From NCBI GenBank assembly GCA_016234305.1, contig JACRFM010000022.1, positions 1 through 9,571 on the forward strand: a stretch of 9,571 bases of DNA. The letters are read 5' to 3'. The DNA is from Candidatus Kerfeldbacteria bacterium. GTDB taxonomy: Bacteria; Patescibacteriota; Patescibacteriia; Veblenbacterales; UBA10138. The position numbers and the translations under genes were made by a program. This document shows positions 1-6,135 of this stretch, one piece after another; positions within the stretch are counted from its first letter, which is position 1, and every line of letters starts with the position of its first letter. The notes beneath the pieces are model-generated. The model saw nothing but the letters and a program-made list of their open reading frames with translations. It did no database searches and was not told the DNA's origin.

Positions 1-193
1 ACCTTTTTTAAATGGCGTTTTTGTTATTTTTCTACTTTAAGAATAACGCTCCAGCTTATTACTAACCAGCCAAATTGTCAAGCCTTAACGCGCATAGCAG
101 TTACACCAGGGCGCCCTCCGCGGGCCTACAGACGGTGCTTTGGTGACTGCCGTTATTGCCAAAATTCAGATTAACTGCTATATTATTCTCACT
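1..193. other. Leader region before rpmE with no gene seen
   Basis: No credible coding region is present apart from the rpmE frame running back to 140. It holds a 9-bp AT-rich hairpin (23-31 with 39-47, one G-T pair), a GC-rich patch at 105-126 containing the perfect palindrome AGGGCGCCCT (108-117), and the rpmE promoter at 156-184. The hairpin and palindrome have no assigned role. Confidence 0.5.
156..184 (+). promoter_or_regulatory. Probable promoter of rpmE, leaderless type
   Basis: A -35 box TTGCCA (156-161, 5 of 6 consensus) is followed after exactly 17 bases by TATATT (179-184), which carries the TG of an extended -10 (TGC at 176-178). Only 9 bases lie between the -10 box and the rpmE ATG at 194, so transcription would begin within a few bases of the start codon. 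No SD sequence is present, which fits leaderless or near-leaderless translation. The boxes are seen directly; activity is inferred. Confidence 0.55.
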
Positions 194-451
194 ATGAAAT
201 CGGCTATTCATCCTCAATATTACCCTAAGGCCAAGGTGGTTTGCGCCTGCGGCCATAGTTTTACTATTGGCTCAACCGTGGAGGAAGTCCATGTGGAAAT
301 CTGTTCAGCTTGCCATCCGTTCTTTACGGGTAAACAAAAAGTACTGGACGCCGCCGGGCGCGTGGAACGCTTTAAAAAACGCACAGTCCTAACCCAAGAA
401 AAAGTTATTGCCAAAGCCGGACGGGCCAAATCAAAAAAAGACTCAGCTTAA
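194..451 (+). CDS. rpmE: 50S ribosomal protein bL31, zinc-binding type
   Basis: This 85-residue protein is ribosomal protein bL31, a late-assembling part of the large subunit at the central protuberance and intersubunit bridge region. It begins MKSAIHPQYYP, close to the family's usual N-terminus. It has the zinc-binding cysteines of the C+ form: C17 and C19 (CAC), then C37 and C40 (CSAC) followed by HPFFTGKQK, the family's most conserved stretch. Typical bL31 is about 65-75 residues; here a lysine/alanine-rich tail (from about residue 66) adds a short basic extension. The ATG at 194 is chosen because family similarity starts there. The frame stays open upstream to 140, but those residues look unrelated. 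There is no SD, and a good promoter ends 9 bases before the ATG. A hairpin follows the stop codon. Identification is firm. Confidence 0.95.
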   Translation: MKSAIHPQYYPKAKVVCACGHSFTIGSTVEEVHVEICSACHPFFTGKQKVLDAAGRVERFKKRTVLTQEKVIAKAGRAKSKKDSA

Positions 452-458
452 CTTTACT

Positions 459-501
459 TAAAACCTCTTGCCTGTTTTGTTATTGGTGGTAAGAGGTTTT
501 A
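459..501 (+). terminator. Hairpin terminator or attenuator between rpmE and prfA
   Basis: AAAACCTCTT (460-469) and AAGAGGTTTT (491-500) form a perfect 10-bp stem, extended by one A-T pair, around a 21-base loop. It begins just after the rpmE stop codon. The A-rich 5' side and T-rich 3' side are typical of intrinsic terminators, although the T run after the stem is short (TTTTAGATT). The large loop makes it less certain than a tight hairpin. Confidence 0.6.
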
Positions 502-505
502 GATT
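477..505 (+). promoter_or_regulatory. Possible promoter of prfA-prmC inside the terminator
   Basis: TTGTTA (477-482) and TAGATT (500-505) are separated by 17 bases, each matching 4 of 6 consensus positions. The -10 box would lie 11 bases before the prfA ATG, the same close arrangement as for rpmE. It overlaps the 3' half of the preceding hairpin. prfA has no SD. The match is weak, and read-through from rpmE is an alternative source of prfA mRNA. Confidence 0.3.
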
Positions 506-516
506 GGTTCAACTCT

Positions 517-1566
517 ATGGATTTTGCTTCATACTATGATAAGGCCATAAAACGCCAGCGGGAACTGGAACAATTGTTGCAGCAGAGTGAGGTATCGGCT
601 GATGTCGGGCAACTGTCCAAACTAAACCGCGAATACGCCAACCTTAAACAGATTGTTGACCTAGCTGAAAATCGCACCCGTCTATTTACCGAGCTGGAGC
701 ATTTGCAAAAAAATTTGCAATCGGAAAACGATCCGGAATTACAGGCTCTGATTGAGAGTGAAATTCTGGTTAATCAAAAAAAACTGCCCCAAGTGGAAAC
801 GGCCTTTAAAGAATTGGTAGAACCGTCGGACCCGCTGGATGCCAAAGATACTATTATGGAAATCCGCGCCGGCGCCGGCGGCGACGAATCCAGTTTGTTT
901 GCCGCCGAAGTGCTGCGCATGTACCTGCGCTATGCCGAACGACAAGGCTGGCAAACTAAAATTTTATCGGAGAGTCGCAGCGACCTCGGCGGTTACAAAG
1001 AAGTAATTGTGGAAATTTCTGGACAAAGAGTATATTCGCATTTGAAACATGAAAGCGGCGTCCATCGGGTACAACGCATACCGGCCACCGAGAAAAACGG
1101 CCGAGTCCACACCTCGACCGTCACGGTGGCGGTTCTGCCGGAAGCTGAAGAGGTTGACTTGCAAATCAAGCCCGAAGAATTAAAAATAGAGGCCACCACC
1201 TCTTCCGGGCACGGCGGACAAAGCGTCAATACTACCTACTCAGCCATTCGCCTGGTCCACCTGCCAACCGGATTGACTGTAATTTGTCAGGATGAACGTT
1301 CACAAAAGCAAAACAAGGAAAAGGCCATGGCTGTCTTGCGGTCGCGGCTATTGGCTAGGCAAACAGAGCAGGTCCACGCGGCGCGTGATTCATCGCGTCG
1401 TTCGCAAATTGGCTCGGGTGACCGCTCGGAAAAAATTCGTACTTATAATTTTCCCCAAGACCGGTTGACTGACCATCGCCTTAAAGTTAATTGGCACGAT
1501 TTAACTTCAATTATGGACGGCCAGCTTGAACCAATAATCTCTGAATTGAAAAAACACGAGCTATGA
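517..1566 (+). CDS. prfA: Peptide chain release factor 1 (RF1)
   Basis: RF1 recognises UAA and UAG stop codons in the ribosomal A site and triggers hydrolysis of the finished peptide. The protein has 349 residues, a little shorter than the usual 355-360. An N-terminal coiled-coil-rich domain (about 1-100) is followed by the conserved MEIRAGAGGDE block (114-124). The codon-reading PAT tripeptide (189-191) in HRVQRIPATE is the RF1-type PxT motif, not the SPF of RF2. The catalytic GGQ is at 233-235, where Gln235 is the residue methylated by PrmC. GSGDRSEKIRTYNFPQ (299-314) is the usual C-terminal signature. The GGQ loop reads SGHGGQSVNTTYS, with H232 and Y241 where many bacteria have A and D. 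The TGA stop overlaps the prmC start as ATGA, so the two genes are translationally coupled. RF1 does not read its own TGA stop; RF2 must be encoded elsewhere. Confidence 0.97.
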   Translation: MDFASYYDKAIKRQRELEQLLQQSEVSADVGQLSKLNREYANLKQIVDLAENRTRLFTELEHLQKNLQSENDPELQALIESEILVNQKKLPQVETAFKELVEPSDPLDAKDTIMEIRAGAGGDESSLFAAEVLRMYLRYAERQGWQTKILSESRSDLGGYKEVIVEISGQRVYSHLKHESGVHRVQRIPATEKNGRVHTSTVTVAVLPEAEEVDLQIKPEELKIEATTSSGHGGQSVNTTYSAIRLVHLPTGLTVICQDERSQKQNKEKAMAVLRSRLLARQTEQVHAARDSSRRSQIGSGDRSEKIRTYNFPQDRLTDHRLKVNWHDLTSIMDGQLEPIISELKKHEL

Positions 1567-2429
1567 CAATAGGGCGGGCGCTAAAAATTGGTCAACGGTT
1601 ATTAATTAATAGCACCTCCCCGATTTTGGATACGGAGGTGCTATTGTCATACGTATTGGACTGTGCTCGCACTAATTTAATTACCAAGTCCAAACTAGGA
1701 CTGAACTATCGGCAGCTTGTCAAATTTCTCTATCTAATTTTAAAACGCCGACTTAACTGGCCAGTGGCATATTTAGTCGGCTGCAAAGAATTTTATGGGC
1801 GAAATTTTGTAGTAAATAAAGATGTATTAGTTCCACGGCCGGCCAGCGAACTGTTAGTTGAAGAAACTATCGACTTGGTCAAACGTTTGGCTAATCAGCA
1901 AAATTATGTAATCGAAATCGGAACTGGCAGCGGCTGCATTGCTATCAGTCTCATGTTTGCTTTACCTCAAACAAAAATCATAGCGACAGATATTTCATCA
2001 TCAGCCCTTAAAATAGCACGCCTCAATGCAAAAAATTACAAAATAAATCACCAGCTTGAATTTATCGCTGGCGATATGTTAACCCCGCTACTAGAGCACA
2101 AAAACTGCCTTATGGATAGCTTAATTATTGCTAATCCGCCTTACTTACTGCCCAGTGAAATAACTAAAACGCTAAGGTTTGAACCGAAAATAGCTTTACT
2201 AGACGGCGCTGGCAGCCTTAACTGGTACAAAAAATTGTTCAGTCAAATTGCCGGACTAACACCAACCAATCGCCCCCGGGCGCTGATTTTAGAAATTAAC
2301 CCTTTGACCAGTGACTCATTAGTCACTTTAATAAAAAATATTTTGCCGCTGTGTCAAGTAGATGTTAAAAATGACTTAAGCGGCTTTAAACGCATATTAA
2401 CAGTCAGCTTAGCCAAAAACAACGAATAA
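1563..2429 (+). CDS. prmC: Release factor glutamine N5-methyltransferase (PrmC/HemK)
   Basis: PrmC transfers a methyl group from S-adenosylmethionine to the side-chain nitrogen of the GGQ glutamine in release factors, raising termination efficiency. The 288-residue length is normal. After an N-terminal helical domain (about 1-75), the substrate-binding loop reads VPRPASE (90-96), a variant of the usual PRPETE. The SAM-binding glycine motif is VIEIGTGSGC (116-125), with the acidic residue in ATDIS (141-145). The catalytic NPPY is at 191-194. EP.IALLDG (207-215) and DLSGFKRIL (271-279) match the family's C-terminal motifs. The ATG overlaps the prfA stop codon, placing enzyme and substrate on one mRNA. 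Its codons are visibly more AT-rich (many TTA, AAA, ATT) than those of prfA. Identification is firm. Confidence 0.95.
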   Translation: MTIGRALKIGQRLLINSTSPILDTEVLLSYVLDCARTNLITKSKLGLNYRQLVKFLYLILKRRLNWPVAYLVGCKEFYGRNFVVNKDVLVPRPASELLVEETIDLVKRLANQQNYVIEIGTGSGCIAISLMFALPQTKIIATDISSSALKIARLNAKNYKINHQLEFIAGDMLTPLLEHKNCLMDSLIIANPPYLLPSEITKTLRFEPKIALLDGAGSLNWYKKLFSQIAGLTPTNRPRALILEINPLTSDSLVTLIKNILPLCQVDVKNDLSGFKRILTVSLAKNNE

Positions 2430-2477
2430 TATTAGTGCTCAACCAATGTGTTAATTAATAAGCTGTGGCTATTTGAT

Positions 2478-2506
2478 TTGTTTAAAACCAGCTGAACTAG
2501 TAAACT
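2478..2506 (+). promoter_or_regulatory. Possible promoter of the 103-residue gene
   Basis: TTGTTT (2478-2483) and TAAACT (2501-2506) are 17 bases apart. This would give a 5' leader of roughly 25 bases containing the SD at 2527-2532. The -35 match is poor (TTG only), so this is a candidate, and read-through from prmC is also possible. Confidence 0.25.
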
Positions 2507-2526
2507 GTAAATGAAACAAAAGGAAA

Positions 2527-2532
2527 AAGGAG
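2527..2532 (+). promoter_or_regulatory. Strong Shine-Dalgarno AAGGAG
   Basis: AAGGAG sits 6 bases before the ATG at 2539 and fixes that start. It is one of only two convincing SD sequences in the window; the other is in front of rplY. Confidence 0.7.
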
Positions 2533-2538
2533 TTTAAA

Positions 2539-2850
2539 ATGAAACCTTTAAAAAAAGAAAGTTGGCCCAGTGTCTATGACACTTGGTGGAATGTCTATAC
2601 TCATTATGGTGGCGATTTACCTTGGCAAGTCATCCTAAGTGATGGACACCAGAATTTAGCTGTCGCTATCACGGCTGTTCGTTTTAATGGAAACGACCAG
2701 ATTATCATTGAAACTGCTACTGGTAAGATAGAAGCAACCATAAAAAATCAGTGGCAAATAAAACGTGGCCAAACCAAAAAAGGTAAAGAGATGTTCACCA
2801 AACTCATAGGAGACAACCATGCCAACCCAAGCTTTGACTCACCAATGTGA
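2539..2850 (+). CDS. Uncharacterised 103-residue protein
   Basis: I do not recognise this protein. It is short and soluble, with no signal peptide, membrane segment or cysteine pair. The N-terminal third is rich in aromatic residues: tryptophans at 9, 16, 17 and 29 and several tyrosines around them (SWPSVYDTWWNVYTHYGG). The middle (about 29-75) alternates hydrophobic and polar residues as in a small beta barrel or sheet (LPWQVILSDG, QIIIETATGKIEATI). The end is basic, then polar. It is very likely a real gene: there is a strong SD at the right distance, an intergenic region of about 110 bases in front, and an intrinsic terminator directly after. It seems to be its own transcription unit between prmC and the convergent rplY operon. 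No function can be assigned; a small nucleic-acid or protein-binding barrel is only one possibility. Confidence 0.7.
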   Translation: MKPLKKESWPSVYDTWWNVYTHYGGDLPWQVILSDGHQNLAVAITAVRFNGNDQIIIETATGKIEATIKNQWQIKRGQTKKGKEMFTKLIGDNHANPSFDSPM

Positions 2851-2859
2851 GCAAGTCAT

Positions 2860-2892
2860 AAAACCCAGTTGTTGTCTAACCGACTGGGTTTT
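2860..2892. terminator. Hairpin terminator between convergent transcripts
   Basis: AAAACCCAGT (2860-2869) pairs perfectly with ACTGGGTTTT (2883-2892), giving a 10-bp stem with a 13-base loop, followed on the plus strand by ACTTTAGT. It lies 9 bases after the stop codon at 2850 and 21 bases beyond the rplY stop on the other strand. It most clearly serves the plus strand, but the A/T-flanked stem could also end the minus-strand operon. Confidence 0.75.
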
Positions 2893-2913
2893 ACTTTAGT
2901 CTTCTAAATCTAC

Positions 2914-3582
2914 CTACTGTTTCTTGTCGACAGTCGAGATTTCTTCACTTGTTTCTTTTTCGGCTTCTACCTTTTCCACCTGACTAACATCTTCCTTAAC
3001 TTCCGATTTGATTTGTTCCAACTCGGCTTCAGTGCGCGGCGCCACCACCGTAGTCACTATATCATCAAGGGCCGTCAAAAGTTTTAAGCCCGGCGGCAGA
3101 CTAATATCCTTAACGTGCAAACTTTGTTCAAGTACCGCGAGCTCCGTTACATCCACCTCAATTTCGTGAACCAGGTCACTCGGCAAACATTCCACTTTTA
3201 AATGGTCTAAATTCTTGAGCAAAACACCACCTAACTCTTTTACCGCCTTGGGTTCACCTATAAACTTAAGCGGGATTTCCGCCGTTAGTCTTTCATCCAT
3301 TCTGACTTGATGAAAATCAACATGAACCGGCTGTTCAGTCCGTGGGTGATATTGCACTTCCTGAATCAAAACTTTAACCGGCTTACCGCTATTTATTACC
3401 AAATCAAGCAAACTGCTCTCACCTGTTTGGCGATAAACTTTAGTAAAAGCTATTTTGTCCACGCCAATATTCAATGGCGTCACGCCATGGCCATAAACCA
3501 CACCCGGTAAAATACCCTGTTGGCGCAATTTATTCAGACCAGTACCGGTAACAGAACGTGAATTGACTGATAAGGTTGGCAT
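2914..3582 (-). CDS. rplY: 50S ribosomal protein bL25, long Ctc/TL5-type
   Basis: bL25 binds 5S rRNA in the large ribosomal subunit. This is the long, two-domain form (222 residues) named Ctc or TL5, unlike the about 95-residue E. coli L25. The N-terminal 5S-binding domain (about 1-92) includes LRQQGILPGVVYGHG (19-33) and the conserved VQYHPRTEQPVHVDF block (76-90). The beta-rich C-terminal domain (about 95-185) contains the family's GGVLLKNLDHLKVECLP stretch. The last 35 or so residues form an acidic, Glu/Lys-rich disordered tail. The ATG at 3582 is supported by an AAGGAG SD (plus-strand 3593-3598) that lies inside the end of the upstream gene. Only 2 bases separate the two genes, so translation is probably coupled. 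It is last in the four-gene minus-strand block and ends with TAG before the shared terminator. Confidence 0.95.
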   Translation of the reverse strand: MPTLSVNSRSVTGTGLNKLRQQGILPGVVYGHGVTPLNIGVDKIAFTKVYRQTGESSLLDLVINSGKPVKVLIQEVQYHPRTEQPVHVDFHQVRMDERLTAEIPLKFIGEPKAVKELGGVLLKNLDHLKVECLPSDLVHEIEVDVTELAVLEQSLHVKDISLPPGLKLLTALDDIVTTVVAPRTEAELEQIKSEVKEDVSQVEKVEAEKETSEEISTVDKKQ

Positions 3583-3584
3583 AA

Positions 3585-3911
3585 TTATTTATCTCCTTCT
3601 TTATATAAAAGCTGATGCACCTCCAAAACTTCATCAGCGGTTAAACCGGCTTTATCTTTGAAACGTAAAACGTCGTCGCTGGTCAAATCAGTTATTAAAC
3701 CAATAGAGGTTATACCGAAGGGTGAATTAACCACCAGAGCTAGCATGGAACTGTGGCAATTGGCACATTGCAGATGAATTAAATTACCGCCGGCTTTATC
3801 TTCCAGTATCCGAGCGCGCAACGGTTTGGTGGGCGCTTCACATAAAGGACAGTAAGAAATTAACCGTAAAATTTCACCGGACAAATAAGGCGTTGAACGT
3901 TTGGTATTCAT
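3585..3911 (-). CDS. Uncharacterised small protein with two CxxC pairs, putative zinc ribbon
   Basis: This 108-residue protein is not one I can name. CPLC (residues 21-24) and CANC (49-52), about 25 residues apart, are arranged as in a zinc ribbon. Between them lies a basic strand region (PLRARILEDKAGGNLIHLQ). After the second pair comes a hydrophobic stretch (SSMLALVVNSPFGITSIGLITDL), probably beta strands and not a membrane helix. The C-terminal third (LTSDDVLRFKDKAGLTADEVLEVHQLLY) looks helical. It sits 20 bases after rodA and 2 bases before rplY, and contains the rplY SD, so it is co-transcribed and probably coupled with a ribosomal protein gene. That context allows a ribosome-related or regulatory role but does not prove one. 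No SD is seen before its own ATG. Confidence 0.75.
   Translation of the reverse strand: MNTKRSTPYLSGEILRLISYCPLCEAPTKPLRARILEDKAGGNLIHLQCANCHSSMLALVVNSPFGITSIGLITDLTSDDVLRFKDKAGLTADEVLEVHQLLYKEGDK
3593..3598 (-). promoter_or_regulatory. Shine-Dalgarno of rplY inside the upstream gene
   Basis: On the minus strand AAGGAG (in AGAAGGAGAT, 3600-3591) precedes the rplY ATG by 10 bases and lies within the last codons of the 108-residue gene. It sets the rplY start and suggests coupled translation of the pair. Confidence 0.65.
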
Positions 3912-3931
3912 AATGCTTATTTATAGCCAAA

Positions 3932-5080
3932 TTATATTATCACAGATGAACCTTGCCTGTCAATTGGCGGCAGGGCCTCCCGGGGGGCGCCTTTGCCGTA
4001 TTGACGCCCTAAATTAAATAACAAACCAACGGCCGCCAAACTAACCACGAGTGAAGAACTGCCAAAACTGACAAAAGGCAAGGTTAAACCGACTACCGGC
4101 AATAAGCCGATATTCATGCCAATGTTAAAGGTAACCTGAATGGCAAAAATACTAAAAATACCGATAATCACCAAGGTCGCAAAATCGTCGCGCACCCGCC
4201 GCAGCAGCCAAACCAACCGGGTAAAAAAAGCCGCCCACAAACCAAGCATTAAATAACTGCCAATTAAGCCCAACTCTTCGGCGATAGAGGCAAAAATAAA
4301 ATCAGTATGCTGCTCCGGTAAAAATTTAAGCTGACTTTGTGTGCCTAGTCCCAGACCTCGGCCCCATAGTCCGCCCGCGCCCACCGCCACCACCGATTGT
4401 GTAACATTATAACCACTACCCAAAGGGTCGGCTTGAGGATTAACTAGCGCGTTCAAACGGGCCAATTGATAATCCTTCATAAAAAAACTTCCCAGCAGCA
4501 ACAAGCCGACAGCGGCCCCGCCGATAATTAACCACCAACGAGGCGATTTAGGCATGGAGATAAGCAGGGCGCCGCCGGCTGCCAGTAGAACAAAAGCGGC
4601 GCCAAAATCTGGTTGCCATAGTACCAGAGCAATCGGCAAAAATAATATCATAACCGCCCGCAGAGTTTTATTTATGCTCAGGGGCGGTCCGGCTTGTGAT
4701 AGAAAGCTAGCCAAGACTATCACTAATAAAAATTTAACTGCCTCCACTGGCTGAAAATTCAAAATACCAAAACGCAACCAACTGGTGGTACCACGCACGG
4801 TATAACCAAATAGCAAAACTGCTACCAGTAACAACAATATAAACAGATAAATGACGCGCGACCAGGAACGATAAACTCGATAATCAATGGCTGAAGCTAT
4901 AATCATAAGCAATAAGCCCAGCCCGGCTCCAACCAATTGACGGTAAAATAAATCTTTAACTTCCGGACGTGAAAAAGAGCTGGAATAAAGCTCGGCCAAG
5001 CCCAAAAGTAACAAAAGAATGGTAAAAATAAATAGCGGCCAATCCCAATCACGAAGAACTAAAACCAAACGTCGCCACAT
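3932..5080 (-). CDS. rodA: RodA/FtsW-family SEDS peptidoglycan glycosyltransferase, probably RodA
   Basis: SEDS proteins polymerise lipid II into glycan strands at the membrane together with a class B penicillin-binding protein. RodA does this for side-wall elongation. The protein has 382 residues and roughly ten hydrophobic segments. Family landmarks are RGTTSWLRFG (96-105) before FQPVEAVK (109-116), a variant of QPSE..K; WQPDFGAA (155-162); and FLPEQHTDFIFASIAEELG (254-272). In that last motif D260 matches the essential aspartate of RodA. The C-terminal NIGMNIGLLPVVGLTLPFVSFGSSS (319-343) is also diagnostic. The HTDFIF and VVGLTLPF forms favour RodA over FtsW, but the paralogues are hard to separate without an alignment. 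It lies 8 bases after the preceding membrane-protein gene and 20 bases before the zinc-ribbon gene. No PBP2, mreB or mreC is in view. No clear SD precedes the ATG. Confidence 0.93.
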   Translation of the reverse strand: MWRRLVLVLRDWDWPLFIFTILLLLLGLAELYSSSFSRPEVKDLFYRQLVGAGLGLLLMIIASAIDYRVYRSWSRVIYLFILLLLVAVLLFGYTVRGTTSWLRFGILNFQPVEAVKFLLVIVLASFLSQAGPPLSINKTLRAVMILFLPIALVLWQPDFGAAFVLLAAGGALLISMPKSPRWWLIIGGAAVGLLLLGSFFMKDYQLARLNALVNPQADPLGSGYNVTQSVVAVGAGGLWGRGLGLGTQSQLKFLPEQHTDFIFASIAEELGLIGSYLMLGLWAAFFTRLVWLLRRVRDDFATLVIIGIFSIFAIQVTFNIGMNIGLLPVVGLTLPFVSFGSSSLVVSLAAVGLLFNLGRQYGKGAPREALPPIDRQGSSVII

Positions 5081-5088
5081 AATTATTT

Positions 5089-5922
5089 TTAACGAAGCGG
5101 CTTAATGGCTTGCGGGTCTAAGATATTAACCTCCGGTTTAACTACCAATCGGTTAACCAAAAAAGTCTGCTCCGGCCAATAAAATTCCATAGATATGGCC
5201 TGGCTGGAATCAAGACTAGTCAAAACCTGCTGACTAACCGCCGTCACATGCGAATTATTGGTTAAAACCGCCGTCACTGGTACTTGCCAAAAACTATAAG
5301 GACTTTGATTGGTCAGAGTAAAAGTAAGACGAGTGCCGGCTTTGGCCGGATCAGTCTCACCGCCAACCTGCTCAATTTTTTCCCCGCTAACGGCAAAATC
5401 AGGTGTGGTAAAATTTTTAAAATCGCGGATCCGCTGCCAATTAATATTATTAATAGTAATAGTGCTGCCAGCTGGCAGTTTATCCAAATTGACTCCCAGC
5501 TTCAAAAAAAACTTATCCTCCAAGGGCAGAACAAAGGAACGACCATTAAATGACTGCCCGGCGATATTGAAAGAATAATCAGCCTGCCGAGCGGCCCATT
5601 TCAAATTAGGATTTTTTACCTGGACAATAAAGTCATATTTCCCCAGAGCGGCCGGCACGGCCATAACTTTACCAAGCTCAAGGGGCAAAGGGGTATTACG
5701 CTGTCTATATTCCTCAACATCAACTGATGAGGAAACTAACAAACGTAACGACTCTTCCTCGGCTGTCCGACTGGCCAGCCAGTCCATAAATTGCCAGCCG
5801 GCGTAGACGATGACGCCCAATAAAAAAATACCAATCACGCTGATAATACTATAGCGTATTCGCTCCCGATGGGTAATAAACCAATAACCGCGGGCCAGGT
5901 CTTTGTCGGTTAATTCGTCCAT
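5089..5922 (-). CDS. Uncharacterised membrane-anchored protein encoded next to rodA
   Basis: I do not recognise a named family. The 277-residue protein has a short cytoplasmic N-terminus (MDELTDKDLARGYWFITHRERIR), one membrane helix (about 25-48) and a large outside domain. That domain is polar and rich in predicted beta strands (DFIVQVKNPNLKW, STITINNINW, TRLTFTLTNQSPY), suggesting Ig-like or similar sandwich folds. The positive residues before the helix predict an N-in, C-out topology. The ATG at 5922 is preferred. The frame extends 33 bases upstream only to a TTG at 5955, which lies in the intergenic repeat and adds residues (PLIRLFNFLI) that would make the N-terminus oddly hydrophobic. 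It is the first gene of the minus-strand block, 8 bases before rodA, so a role in cell-envelope assembly with the SEDS enzyme is a reasonable inference, not a demonstrated one. Confidence 0.8.
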   Translation of the reverse strand: MDELTDKDLARGYWFITHRERIRYSIISVIGIFLLGVIVYAGWQFMDWLASRTAEEESLRLLVSSSVDVEEYRQRNTPLPLELGKVMAVPAALGKYDFIVQVKNPNLKWAARQADYSFNIAGQSFNGRSFVLPLEDKFFLKLGVNLDKLPAGSTITINNINWQRIRDFKNFTTPDFAVSGEKIEQVGGETDPAKAGTRLTFTLTNQSPYSFWQVPVTAVLTNNSHVTAVSQQVLTSLDSSQAISMEFYWPEQTFLVNRLVVKPEVNILDPQAIKPLR

Positions 5923-5954
5923 AATAAGAAAGTTAAATAATCTAATTAATGGCA

Positions 5955-6057
5955 AATTTCAAAATCCAAATGTCAAATCAAATCCAAACTTCAAATTTTA
6001 AAACTTTTTTGGCATTTAGTCATTAAATCATTGATTTGGCATTTGAGCTTTGAAATT
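5955..6057. repeat. Imperfect inverted repeat in the divergent intergenic region
   Basis: Left arm 5955-5981 and right arm 6031-6057 are 27 bases each and match at 23 positions as reverse complements. The shared skeleton is AATTTCAAA-nnn-CAAATG-n-CAAATCAA. The 49-base middle holds another copy of TTTGGCATTT (6008-6017) in direct orientation with the one at 6035-6044. No reading frame of note is present. It has the look of a small non-coding repeat element, and similar TCAAAT-type intergenic repeats are, from my recollection, common in patescibacterial genomes. Whether it is multicopy here cannot be seen from one window. Confidence 0.6.
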
Positions 6058-6135
6058 GGGATTTTATTGTTTGGGTATTATTTAAGATTTAAGTTTTAGG
6101 AATTATTAACCTTACTACCATATTACCACACCCTC

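Noticed and set aside
108..117. Palindrome AGGGCGCCCT as an operator or terminator
   Set aside because: It is short and GC-rich with no T run, and no regulator or upstream gene end is visible to link it to; it is noted only in the leader entry.
739..1229. Three minus-strand open frames of 66-78 codons opposite prfA
   Set aside because: They lie wholly within the firmly identified prfA, have no initiation signals and no recognisable protein character.
1564..1566. TGA possibly recoded as glycine, as in some CPR lineages
   Set aside because: TGA at 1564-1566 ends prfA at the expected length and TGA at 2848-2850 is followed by a terminator; no in-frame TGA occurs inside conserved genes.
5284..5578. 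Two overlapping plus-strand 89-codon frames
   Set aside because: Both are antisense shadows of the membrane-anchored protein gene; no start signals or protein features are seen.
5923..5955. Upstream TTG start at 5955 for the membrane-anchored protein
   Set aside because: The extra residues are hydrophobic, lie within the repeat arm and have no SD; the ATG at 5922 gives a normal N-terminus.
5971..5976. Consensus TTGACA on the minus strand as the rodA-operon -35 box
   Set aside because: The hexamer 17 bases downstream is GCCATT, and no good -10 lies at 16-18 bases; it is part of the repeat arm.
5951..6060. CRISPR-like repeat array
   Set aside because: There are only two arms in inverted orientation, with no regular direct repeat-spacer pattern and no cas genes.
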